The notes beneath the pieces are model-generated. The model was not told the DNA's origin and ran no database searches. It saw only the letters and a program-made list of their open reading frames with translations. Below are positions 7,954-15,768 of a stretch of DNA of 64,000 nt, piece after piece. The stretch is from Betaproteobacteria bacterium. GTDB lineage: Bacteria > Pseudomonadota > Gammaproteobacteria > Burkholderiales > JACQAP01. The translations under genes were made by a program, and so were the position numbers. The stretch covers positions 1 through 64,000 of the forward strand of contig JACQAP010000030.1 in the NCBI GenBank assembly GCA_016194905.1. The letters are read 5' to 3'. Position 1 is the stretch's first letter, and every line of letters starts with the position of its first letter.

Positions 7954-9309
7954 TCAACTCTCAAAAAAGTTGATGCTAGGAACAATCTTCTCCCTCGGCA
8001 CCAGTGACGACCAAACCCCAATGATTTCGCGGGTGCGGTCCTGGTGCGGCACGCGTTTTCCCGTCATGCCCACGCCGGATACGGCCATGCCGTCGACTTC
8101 GCGGCCGACCTTGATCGCTTCTTCGCGGGTTTTCGTCCGCGCTGCCACGCGCACTGCGATCTCGTAAGGTTCCGGTGCATCTTTCGGCGTCATTGCGCCG
8201 TGGATGGCATTCAATCCGAGAAAATCGACACGCACTTCTTCTGCGTCGAGTTTCACGACCTTGAAGCGTTCCTCCAGGATGGTCTTCGCCAGTTGCGCGC
8301 GCCGCAGGGCGCCCGGCCCGGCGTAGAAGAACATGTCCTCGCCGATGAAGCCCTCGGTGCAGCCGATCGAAACTTTCAGCGTCGGCGTGCGCGGTTTGCC
8401 GGATATGTTAGTGATGCGCACGCGGTCCGGTCCGACCTGTTCGAGCTTGCTGGTCGTGAAATCGACGACGACGTCGGGGGTGATGTAGTTCGCCGGATCG
8501 TGCACCTCGTAAAGCATTTGCTCCTTCACTGTCATCAGGTTGACTGCGCCGCCGCAACCCGACACTTTGGTGAGTACCGCCGAACCGTCTTCCTCGACTT
8601 CGACGATCGGGAAGGCCAGGTTCCACGGTTCCGGGACATCCTTGAAACCGGGATCCGGGAAATAACCGCCGGTGACTTGCGCGCCGCATTCCATCAGATG
8701 GCCGAGGCCGTTGCCGGCGCCGAGGCGGGCATGGTCCAGCGCATCCCAGCCGAATTCGACCATCATCGGCGCCATGAAGAGCGACGGATCGGCCACGCGG
8801 CCGGATACGACGATCTGCGCTCCCTGCTTGAGCGCGGCGACGATCGGCTCCGCGCCGAGATAGACCTCGGCGGAAACCAGACTGTCGGCCAGGGACGAAG
8901 TCGGTTTGCCGTTCTCCAGGATCTTGTCGGTGAGCTGCAGCACGCGATCGGTAATCAGGCTGCCGTTGATCGCTGCGACCTTGATCCCTTTCGCTCCCAG
9001 CTTCTTCAGCCAGTGGACGATGCGTTCGGCCGCCGCGTCGGGGTTGATCCAACCCTGGTTGGTCACGATCCGGGTGCCGCGTTTGATGCAGCCCGGCAAC
9101 ACCGCCTGCATGCGATCGTCGAGATAAGTGTCATACCCCGGAAACGAAGGGTCGCGGCGCTTGCGCACCTGCGCGGCGGAGACGGTCGCTTCCGCCATGG
9201 TTTCGAAACAGAGGTAATCGAGGTCGCCGCGTTCGGCGTTCCATCGGGCCGGTTCGATGCGATCGCCCCACCATGCCGAGCCGGCACCGATACGCACGAT
9301 TTTCTTCAT
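7954..9309 (-). CDS. AtuA family protein (DUF1446 domain)
   Basis: This 451-residue protein is the large domain of the acyclic terpene utilization AtuA family. It opens with KIVRIGAGSAWWGDRIEPA followed by GDLDYLCFE, both typical. AtuA is needed for citronellol/geraniol breakdown in Pseudomonas, but the family is wider and its reaction is unknown. In many genomes one polypeptide of about 590 residues carries both this domain and the 117-residue domain encoded at 7470-7823. Start choice is uncertain. ATG 9309 fits homologous N-termini, with a weak GGAAG before it. A TTG at 9333 has a better GGAGG, and the same site also serves a 10-codon ATG frame that ends in ATGA over the ATG at 9309, so coupling is possible. 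Confidence 0.82.
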   Translation of the reverse strand: MKKIVRIGAGSAWWGDRIEPARWNAERGDLDYLCFETMAEATVSAAQVRKRRDPSFPGYDTYLDDRMQAVLPGCIKRGTRIVTNQGWINPDAAAERIVHWLKKLGAKGIKVAAINGSLITDRVLQLTDKILENGKPTSSLADSLVSAEVYLGAEPIVAALKQGAQIVVSGRVADPSLFMAPMMVEFGWDALDHARLGAGNGLGHLMECGAQVTGGYFPDPGFKDVPEPWNLAFPIVEVEEDGSAVLTKVSGCGGAVNLMTVKEQMLYEVHDPANYITPDVVVDFTTSKLEQVGPDRVRITNISGKPRTPTLKVSIGCTEGFIGEDMFFYAGPGALRRAQLAKTILEERFKVVKLDAEEVRVDFLGLNAIHGAMTPKDAPEPYEIAVRVAARTKTREEAIKVGREVDGMAVSGVGMTGKRVPHQDRTREIIGVWSSLVPREKIVPSINFFES

Positions 9310-9603
9310 CGCGCGGCTTCCGGTTTGTTGCAAAACATCCTTCCTCCTGCTTTGTTTTTCTCATCCGCGAGGGCGGACATTTTGGTCGCCGGAATACTGA
9401 ATTGTCGATGCCATCGCGTCAATCTCAACGGATTCCGGAAACCGGAACCAAGTGTGATCAATTCTCTTAAAACGTTGAAACGTATGGTTAAGCCACTTCC
9501 GTCAATTCCACCGGTCAGAACGAATTCTTGACAAAGTCGCGTCCGGGCAACGACTATTTCTCAAAAAACCGCCACGAGCGGCCCTATACCGGAGGAGTCA
9601 TTC
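9310..9603. promoter_or_regulatory. Divergent spacer between atuA-like and LIV operons
   Basis: About 270 bases separate two divergent operons, so both promoters should lie here. For the plus strand, TTGACA (9528-9533) is a good -35 match. A weak -10 (GACTAT, 9552-9557) follows at 18 bases. A strong ribosome site GGAGGAG (9591-9597) precedes the ATG at 9604. For the minus strand, GGAGGAAGG lies near 9339-9347. No clear operator palindrome was seen. Confidence 0.4.
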
Positions 9604-10785
9604 ATGCTGAAGTTGACCACCGCGCATAGTGCGCGGCTGCTGGTGCTGTCCCTTGCGTTTGCCGCGTCGGTTGCATCGGCGCAATCCCCCATCCGTATCG
9701 GCTGGCTGTCGTCGCTGACCGGACCGTTGTCTTCTGCCGCGATCGCGGAAAACCAGGGCGTTCAGTTCGCGGTCGATGAAATCAACGCGGCCGGCGGTGT
9801 CAACGGCCGCAAGCTTGAACTCATCACGCGCGACACCAGCGGCGAACCGACCAAGGCCGTGAACCTGGCCAAGCAACTCGCGTTCGTGGACAAGGTGGAC
9901 TTCATCATCGGCCCGGTGAATTCCGGCGAGTCGCTTGCCACGGTGCCGATCGTCGCCAAGGCCGGCATTCCCAACCTCATCATCGGCACCATCGACGAAC
10001 TGGTCGATGCGCAGAAATTTCCGCTCGCGTTCCGCGCCATCAACACCAATCACCAGTGGATCGAGGCGGCGAACGACTACGCGCTCAATGTCCTCAAGAA
10101 GAAAAAAATCGCGGTCATCGGCGATACCTCCGGCTACGGCACCGCGTCTTCGAAGGTTGCACAGGATCTGCTGGAAAAGGCCGGCGTGAAGCCGGTGTAT
10201 TCGGTGCTGGTCGATCCTAACAAGACGGACCTGACCGATGAACTGAACAAGGCGAAGGCCGCAGGCGCTGAAGTGATCATGCCGTGGTCGGCCGCAACGG
10301 GATTGCTCGCGCGCCTGTTCAACACCCGTGGCGACATGGGCTGGGATGCTCCCATCGTCGGCCACCCGGCGATGATGGCGCCGACGGTCAGGCCGCTGCT
10401 GAACAAACCGGAATACTGGCACAACGCCTTCGCCGCCGGATACCTCAGCACCACCTACGACGCCAAGGGCAAGCTGCCAACGCGCACACAGGCGCTGATG
10501 GAAAAGATCCGGCCAAAGCTCGGCAAAGGCGAGATCGATTTCATGTTCTGGTGGATCGCGCTCGGCTACGACACCGTGAAGATCGTCGAGCACGCCGTGA
10601 AGACTGCCGGTTCCACGGATGCCGCGGCGATCGGGAAAGTGCTGGAGAACACCAGGGATTTCCCCGGCGTCTACGCGACCTATTCGTGGAGCAAGGAAAA
10701 CCGCAACGGTTTTCCCGATCACAACATCGTCGTCAACATCGCGGGCAGCTTCAAGGATGGAAGCTTTGCGGCCGCGGCACGCTAG
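9604..10785 (+). CDS. ABC transporter substrate-binding protein, LIV/HAAT type
   Basis: This 393-residue periplasmic protein belongs to the Leu/Ile/Val-binding family. A signal peptide runs to about residue 26 (cleavage after ASA). The mature start IRIGWLSSLTGPLSS and the stretch GVQFAVDEINAAGGVNGRKLELI are family hallmarks. It captures a small carboxylate or amino acid for the permease and ATPase proteins encoded downstream. A strong ribosome site precedes the ATG. In such operons the permease gene normally follows within tens of bases, but here 481 bases intervene, filled by the repeat-flanked four-helix-bundle gene. Neighbours suggest an aromatic, terpenoid or branched-chain acid as cargo. 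Confidence 0.9.
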   Translation: MLKLTTAHSARLLVLSLAFAASVASAQSPIRIGWLSSLTGPLSSAAIAENQGVQFAVDEINAAGGVNGRKLELITRDTSGEPTKAVNLAKQLAFVDKVDFIIGPVNSGESLATVPIVAKAGIPNLIIGTIDELVDAQKFPLAFRAINTNHQWIEAANDYALNVLKKKKIAVIGDTSGYGTASSKVAQDLLEKAGVKPVYSVLVDPNKTDLTDELNKAKAAGAEVIMPWSAATGLLARLFNTRGDMGWDAPIVGHPAMMAPTVRPLLNKPEYWHNAFAAGYLSTTYDAKGKLPTRTQALMEKIRPKLGKGEIDFMFWWIALGYDTVKIVEHAVKTAGSTDAAAIGKVLENTRDFPGVYATYSWSKENRNGFPDHNIVVNIAGSFKDGSFAAAAR

Positions 10786-10800
10786 CGCGCCGCGGTGCGA

Positions 10801-11264
10801 GGGGCTAGGGATTAGGGGCTAGGGTCTGGGGGAAGAGCGTGGTTACCAGCTACCGTGACCTGACAGTCTGGCAAAAGGCTATGGACCTGGCGGAGATGAT
10901 TTTTTCCCTGACTTCAAAGATTCCACGAGAACAGATTTACGGAATGAGCGCACAAATGCAGCGGGCCGCCAACTCTGTGCCTTCCAATATTGCGGAGGAT
11001 CACGCAAGGAATTCCACCAAGGAGTATCTGTACCACATCTCAGTGTCACTGGGTTCGATTGCAGAGGTAGAGACGCAGCTCCTGTTGTGTGGAAGAGTGA
11101 AATTCCTCTCAGAAAATGAGGTGACGAAAGCGTTAGATCTCTCCGACGAAGTCGGAAAAATGCTTCGCGGCATTCAACGTGGCCTGAAAGAAAAACTGAA
11201 CTAGACTTTCCCTAGCCCCTAGCCCCTAGCCCCTAGCCCCTAGCCCCTAGCCCCTAGCCCCTAA
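10801..11264 (+). mobile_element. IVS-like hairpin element carrying a four-helix-bundle gene
   Basis: Left arm 10801-10831: GGGGCTAGGG, ATTAGGGG, CTAGGG and TCTGGGG words. Right arm 11211-11264: seven perfect CTAGCCC units (11212-11260) plus edges. The arms are complementary and tightly bracket one gene (10839-11204), with 7 bases on the left and 6 on the right. The unit lies between the substrate-binding protein gene and livH of one operon, which points to insertion. I infer an analogue of the intervening sequences of 23S rRNA, which are hairpin insertions that can encode the same protein family. No target-site duplication could be shown. Confidence 0.6.
10839..11204 (+). CDS. Four-helix-bundle protein, S23/IVP (Avd-like) family
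   Basis: This 121-residue protein belongs to the four-helix-bundle family first found in intervening sequences of bacterial 23S rRNA and related to Avd of diversity-generating retroelements. The opening SYRDLTVWQKAMDLA, then PSNIAED in helix two to three, and the late helix with LLLCGRV are diagnostic. The proteins form basic pentameric barrels in the Avd case and probably bind nucleic acid. The function of free-standing members is unknown. It begins at GTG 10839, and its ribosome site (GGGGGAAGAG) is supplied by the edge of the left repeat arm, so arm pairing could control its translation. AT content is higher than in the flanking liv genes, consistent with transfer. No reverse transcriptase is nearby. 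Confidence 0.88.
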   Translation: MVTSYRDLTVWQKAMDLAEMIFSLTSKIPREQIYGMSAQMQRAANSVPSNIAEDHARNSTKEYLYHISVSLGSIAEVETQLLLCGRVKFLSENEVTKALDLSDEVGKMLRGIQRGLKEKLN

Positions 11265-11266
11265 CA

Positions 11267-12127
11267 ATGTTCGTCGCCCTAGTCACCGGCCTTGCCACCG
11301 GCGCCTTGTATGCCGCCGCGGCCCTTACGTACAACGTGATGTTCTCGACATCGAAGGTGTTGTCGGTCACCACGGGCCACATCTCGATGCTCGGTGGCAT
11401 CTTCGGCGCCTGGTTCATTTCCACGCTCGGCTGGCCCGTCCCGATCGCGTTGTTGGGTTCGATGGTCGTCGGCGCGGCATTCGGCCTGCTGACCGACCTG
11501 ATCGCGATCCGCCGCGTGCTGGCGCGCAGTGACGAGCATCTCTGGCTGCTCTCCACGCTGGCGCTCGCGACCATGGTGCAGCAGGCAGCGGGGCTGTGGT
11601 GGGGCACCGAGCCGAAGCCGTTCCCGCGCCTGATCCCGCAGGATTTCTCGGCGGGACTGGGCGACCAGAAATACTGGTTGCCGATCGCCATCGCGATTCT
11701 GCTCGCCGTTGCGCTCGAGGCGTTCTATCGGCGCACGCTGTACGGCAAGTTGTTCGTGGCGATGTCGGAAGATGCCTTCGCGGCGCGCGCCCGCGGCATC
11801 CCGACGGGGCGCATCCGCTCGATGTCTTACGTGATCGCGGGCGCGATGGGCGGATTGGCCGGGTTCGCCGCAGGACAACTGACCTTCGCTTATTTCGCGC
11901 TCGGACTGGCGCTGACCTTGAATGGTTTCATCGCACTGGCTGTCGGCGGGCTCGGCAGCAATCTCGGCGCGCTGGTCGGCGGCGCAGCGCTCGGCATCCT
12001 CAGCGCGGTGGCGACCTATTTCGTCGGCGGCGAATACCAGCAGACCATTTCGGTGGGATTGCTGATGATCGTGCTGCTGCTGAAACCGGCGGGCCTGTTC
12101 GGCAGCCAGAGCGTGCGGCCGATATGA
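11267..12127 (+). CDS. livH: Branched-chain amino acid-type ABC permease (LivH)
   Basis: This 286-residue inner-membrane permease of the HAAT family has about eight hydrophobic segments. It carries a family loop near residues 170-190 (ARARGIPTGRIRSMSY), which contacts the ATPases. It pairs with LivM (12124-13125). The ATG lies six bases after the last CTAGCCC unit, so no normal Shine-Dalgarno sequence is present. Translation may depend on the repeat structure or on coupling to the upstream four-helix-bundle gene 62 bases away. Stop and start of livH and livM overlap (ATGA). Confidence 0.9.
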   Translation: MFVALVTGLATGALYAAAALTYNVMFSTSKVLSVTTGHISMLGGIFGAWFISTLGWPVPIALLGSMVVGAAFGLLTDLIAIRRVLARSDEHLWLLSTLALATMVQQAAGLWWGTEPKPFPRLIPQDFSAGLGDQKYWLPIAIAILLAVALEAFYRRTLYGKLFVAMSEDAFAARARGIPTGRIRSMSYVIAGAMGGLAGFAAGQLTFAYFALGLALTLNGFIALAVGGLGSNLGALVGGAALGILSAVATYFVGGEYQQTISVGLLMIVLLLKPAGLFGSQSVRPI

Positions 12128-13125
12128 AGAACAGGCCGATGGCGATCTTGATCGTGATGGCGGCGCTGATCGCGCTGCCGTGGTGGGCCGGGGATCTCTA
12201 CAAACTGCATCTCGCGGCGTTGATTTGCGCCTACTGGGTGCTGATCGGCGGACTGAATCTGGTCGTCGGCTATTCCGGCCAGTTGTCGATCGGTCACGTC
12301 GGGCTGCTCGCAATCGGCGCCTACTGCTTTGCGATACTGGCGGGTACGCACGGCGTGCATCCGGGCATTGCCATCGCCGCATCCGGTGCGTTGTGCGGGC
12401 TGTGCGGACTGCTGCTCGGCCTGCCGTCGTTGCGACTGCCCGGATTTTATTTCGCGATGGCCACGCTGGCGTTCGCGCTCATCGTTACCGAAATCACGCT
12501 GGCGCAGGGCAATCTCACCGGTGGCGGCGTCGGGCTGTCAGTCCCGGGGTTGCCGGCGCCTTTCGATACGCCGCGGGGCACTTACTGGCTGATCCTCGCC
12601 ATCGCGGTGCTGGTGACCTGGCTCACCTGGAATGTGGCACGCCATACCTGGGGACGCGGACTGGTCGCGGTGCGCGACAGCGCCGTGACCGCGCAGGCGG
12701 TCGGCGTTCCGGTATTCCGCGCGAAGCTCACCGTGTTCGTTTTCAGCGGCTTGACCGCCGGGGTGGCGGGCGCGCTGTTCGCGGTGCTGCAAAGCTACAT
12801 CACGCCGGATACCTTCGTATTCGATCTCGGTCTGTTCTTTTTCGTCTGCATTATCATCGGCGGCCGCGGCCACATCCTCGGCCCGGCCATCGGCACTATC
12901 GTGCTGACTGCGCTGCCGGAGATGGTCGCGCCGCTCGCGAAGCTGGGCAACTTCTTCTACGGATTGCTGCTGCTCGCCGTGGTGTTGCTGGTGCCGGAAG
13001 GCATCGGCCGGGTGTTCGAACTCCTGATCGAGTACTTCCGGCCTCGCCGAGGTGAAAGTCATGTCGTAAAACCCGACCTCGACCGGCTCGCCAAGGCAAT
13101 CGAGAACGGACGATCGGTAAGATGA
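12124..13125 (+). CDS. livM: Branched-chain amino acid-type ABC permease (LivM)
   Basis: This 333-residue second permease subunit has about 9-10 hydrophobic segments and the LivM hallmarks NLVVGYSGQLSIGH (near residues 43-56) and the EAA-like loop TAQAVGVPVFRAK. The ATG at 12124 overlaps the livH stop by four bases, and its own stop overlaps the livG start the same way, so expression is coupled. The C-terminus ends in a polar tail of about 35 residues with DRLAKAIENGRSVR. A much longer open frame upstream in the same register is only readthrough and is not used. Confidence 0.9.
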   Translation: MKNRPMAILIVMAALIALPWWAGDLYKLHLAALICAYWVLIGGLNLVVGYSGQLSIGHVGLLAIGAYCFAILAGTHGVHPGIAIAASGALCGLCGLLLGLPSLRLPGFYFAMATLAFALIVTEITLAQGNLTGGGVGLSVPGLPAPFDTPRGTYWLILAIAVLVTWLTWNVARHTWGRGLVAVRDSAVTAQAVGVPVFRAKLTVFVFSGLTAGVAGALFAVLQSYITPDTFVFDLGLFFFVCIIIGGRGHILGPAIGTIVLTALPEMVAPLAKLGNFFYGLLLLAVVLLVPEGIGRVFELLIEYFRPRRGESHVVKPDLDRLAKAIENGRSVR

Positions 13126-13874
13126 GCCTCGCCGCGCGCGACATCACCAAGCGATTCGGTGGACTGACGGCACTGTCGCAGGTATCGCTGGAACTCGAGC
13201 CCGGCGAAGTGCATGGCTTGATCGGTCCGAACGGCAGCGGCAAGACCACGCTGCTGAATCTGCTGTCCGGCTATTACCGGCCGGACGGCGGAAAGATCGC
13301 CATCGACGAGACCGACATTTCGAGCGCGACGGTGCAGCAACGCGCCGGCCTCGGTGTAGCGCGCACCTTCCAGAAGCCGCGGCTGCTGCCCACGCTCTCC
13401 GTGCTCGACAACGCCATGCTCGGCGGCTGGCGCGATGCCCGTGCCGGTTTTCTGGCGACGGCATTTTCGCTGCCGCAGGTGAAGGCCGACGAGCGCGAAC
13501 TGCGCAGCCGGGCCGAAGAACTGCTGCATGGCGTCGGCCTGTCGCATGCGATCGGCCGGCGCGCGAATCTTCTCGAACATGCCGAGCAGCGCTTCCTCGA
13601 GATCGCCCGCGGCCTGGCGCAGCGGCCACGTTTCATCCTGCTCGACGAACCGGCAGGCGGCCTGACCCAGGCCGAGATCGAACACCTCGGCGCGGTGATC
13701 CGGGTCATGCGCGAGTCGGGCGTCGGCGTACTGCTGGTCGAACACCATACCGATTTCGTGTTTCGCATCTCCGATCGCGTGACCACGTTGGATGTCGGTG
13801 CGGTAATCAAGCACGGCACGCCGGACGAAGTGAAGCGCGATCCGGAAGTGATCCGCGTGTACCTGGGAGCATGA
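13122..13874 (+). CDS. livG: LIV-type ABC transporter ATPase (LivG)
   Basis: This 250-residue cytoplasmic ATPase has Walker A GPNGSGKT (35-42) and Walker B FILLDEPAG. The signature region is degenerate (LLEHAEQRFLEIARGL in place of LSYGQQR), so the usual LSGGQ is missing. Family members often show LSYGQ, so the loss of the leading serine-glycine here is unusual. The neighbouring LivF has a standard signature, and the heterodimer would keep at least one composite site complete. The ATG overlaps the livM stop (ATGA). Confidence 0.9.
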   Translation: MSLAARDITKRFGGLTALSQVSLELEPGEVHGLIGPNGSGKTTLLNLLSGYYRPDGGKIAIDETDISSATVQQRAGLGVARTFQKPRLLPTLSVLDNAMLGGWRDARAGFLATAFSLPQVKADERELRSRAEELLHGVGLSHAIGRRANLLEHAEQRFLEIARGLAQRPRFILLDEPAGGLTQAEIEHLGAVIRVMRESGVGVLLVEHHTDFVFRISDRVTTLDVGAVIKHGTPDEVKRDPEVIRVYLGA

Positions 13875-13877
13875 GCG

Positions 13878-14624
13878 TTGAGGACCGACCGGCCGCTGCT
13901 GAAAGTGGACAATTTGCACGTCGCCTACGGCAAGGCCGAGGTCGTGCACGGTATTTCCCTGGAAGTGCGCAACGGCGAATTTACCGTGATGCTCGGCCGC
14001 AACGGTGCGGGCAAGAGCACCACGCTGCACGCGATTTCGGGACTGATTCCGAAGAAGTCCGGCCGCGTCGAATTCGACGGCCGCGACCTGAGCAATGCGA
14101 CGCCGCGCGACATCGTGCGTGCCGGCGTGGTTCAGGTGCTGGAAGGCCATCGCGTCTTCACCACGCTGACGGTCGAAGACAACCTCCTGATCGGCACCTA
14201 TGCGCGCAGCCCTTACGGCGATCGCTCGAAGCTCGGGCGCATCTACGAGCTGTTTCCGGAACTCAAGGAAAAGCGCGAGGATCCCGCCTCGCGCCTGTCG
14301 GGCGGACAGCAGCAGATTCTCGCGGTTGCGCAAGGCGTGATCGGCGAACCGCGCCTGCTCATCCTCGACGAGCCTTCGGCCGGATTGGCGCCGCTGGTCA
14401 TCGACCGGATTCTTTCGGTCGCCGCCGAACTGTGCAAAGGCGGGATGGCGATCTTGCTGGTCGAGCAACTGGTGGAAAAAGCACTGCGCCACGCCGGTTA
14501 CTGTTACCTGGTGGAGACCGGACGCATCGCCGCCGCCGGCACGCCGAAGGAAATCCAGGCGAGCGACGTGCTGCATCAGACTTACCTCGGCGGCCGGAAA
14601 AGCGAACCGGTGGCGGGAAATTGA
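13878..14624 (+). CDS. livF: LIV-type ABC transporter ATPase (LivF)
   Basis: This 248-residue ATPase has Walker A GRNGAGKST, a perfect signature LSGGQQQ and Walker B LLILDEPSAG. Homology begins at LLKVDNLHVAYGK, which places the start near 13878. That codon is TTG, three bases after the livG stop. An ATG at 13871 overlapping the livG stop is in the wrong frame, so either a rare TTG start or a small frameshift explains the junction. It closes the transporter operon, and a 66-base spacer separates it from the cyclase-family gene. Confidence 0.87.
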   Translation: MRTDRPLLKVDNLHVAYGKAEVVHGISLEVRNGEFTVMLGRNGAGKSTTLHAISGLIPKKSGRVEFDGRDLSNATPRDIVRAGVVQVLEGHRVFTTLTVEDNLLIGTYARSPYGDRSKLGRIYELFPELKEKREDPASRLSGGQQQILAVAQGVIGEPRLLILDEPSAGLAPLVIDRILSVAAELCKGGMAILLVEQLVEKALRHAGYCYLVETGRIAAAGTPKEIQASDVLHQTYLGGRKSEPVAGN

Positions 14625-14690
14625 CGCATGGTGAGTACCCGGTCTTGTTCTTAGCGTTTGCGTATTGAGAGAAAAACAGGAGGGGATGGT

Positions 14691-15746
14691 ATGGCTGCAT
14701 CGACACGCTGGAAGAACCGGCCGCAGGGCTCGACCTGGGGCGATTTCGGACCGGACGATCAACTCGGACGGCTGAACCTGCTCACACCCGAGAAGGTGAA
14801 GCAGGGCATCACAGAGGTGAAGGAAGGCCTGGTTTTCTGTCTGAGCCTGCCGCTGGATTATCCGGGTGGCAACCTGCTCAACCCGCGACGCCATCCGCCG
14901 ATCCTGCGCCCGACCCTGCGCAATGGCCGCCCGAACATGGTCTACGTCGTGCAGCGCGACAACCCGGATGCCACCGACGTCATCAACGACGACGCGGTGA
15001 TCCTGCACCTGCAGTATTCGACGCAGTGGGATAGCCTGGCGCATGTCGGTCAGTTGTTCGACGCCGACGGCGACGGCAAGCCGGAACCGGTGTTCTACAA
15101 CGGCTACCGCGCCGGCAAGGAGATCTCCGGTCCGACCGACCCGGACGATGCCGGCGCGATCGGCAACGTGCCGGCGAAAACGACGACGGCGGTGCACGCG
15201 CTCGGCGTCGAAAACATGGCGGTGAACTGCGTCCAGGGCCGCGGCGTAATGATTGACCTGCACGCGCACGTCGGCCGCGCCAGCATCGCGGTCGGCTATG
15301 ACCAGCTGATGCGCATCATGGAAAAGGACCAGGTTGTCGTCGAAAAAGGCGACATGGTCTGCCTGCACACCGGCTTTGCGCAGATGATCCTGGAAATGAA
15401 CAAGCAGCCGGATCAGCACAAGCTGGAACATTCCTGCGCAACGCTCGACGGGCGCGACCAGAAGCTGCTGCAGTGGATCACGGATTCCGGACTTGTCTCG
15501 CTGATCGCGGACAATTACGCGGTGGAAGCGCATCCGGCCACCAGCCACGACGGCCGTTGCGCGACATTGCCGCTGCACGAGCATTGCCTGTTCAAGCTCG
15601 GCGTGAACCTCGGCGAGATCTGGCATCTGACGCCGCTCGCTAACTGGTTGCGCGAACACAAGCGTTCGCGCTTTCTGCTTACCGCGCCACCGCTGCGTTT
15701 GCCCGGCGCCGTTGGTTCTCCGGCCACGCCGGTAGCCACCGTTTAA
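14691..15746 (+). CDS. Cyclase family protein (metal-dependent amide/ester hydrolase fold)
   Basis: This 351-residue protein belongs to the cyclase family that includes kynurenine formamidase and isatin hydrolase. The metal-site region is STQWDSLAHVG (about residues 114-124), a known subgroup variant of the GTHxDxxxH motif with Gln for the first His. A later conserved stretch is GVMIDLHAHVG. It probably hydrolyses a cyclic amide, lactone or formamide. The ATG at 14691 has AGGAGGGG about 7 bases upstream. It stands between the LIV transporter and an IclR regulator, so its substrate may be what the transporter imports or an early intermediate. Confidence 0.8.
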   Translation: MAASTRWKNRPQGSTWGDFGPDDQLGRLNLLTPEKVKQGITEVKEGLVFCLSLPLDYPGGNLLNPRRHPPILRPTLRNGRPNMVYVVQRDNPDATDVINDDAVILHLQYSTQWDSLAHVGQLFDADGDGKPEPVFYNGYRAGKEISGPTDPDDAGAIGNVPAKTTTAVHALGVENMAVNCVQGRGVMIDLHAHVGRASIAVGYDQLMRIMEKDQVVVEKGDMVCLHTGFAQMILEMNKQPDQHKLEHSCATLDGRDQKLLQWITDSGLVSLIADNYAVEAHPATSHDGRCATLPLHEHCLFKLGVNLGEIWHLTPLANWLREHKRSRFLLTAPPLRLPGAVGSPATPVATV

Positions 15747-15768
15747 CCGACCGATCAGGGAGTTCGCC

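Noticed and set aside
10839-11204. A complete diversity-generating retroelement
   Set aside because: The four-helix-bundle protein resembles Avd, but there is no reverse transcriptase, and no template or variable repeat pair with adenine-specific changes was seen.
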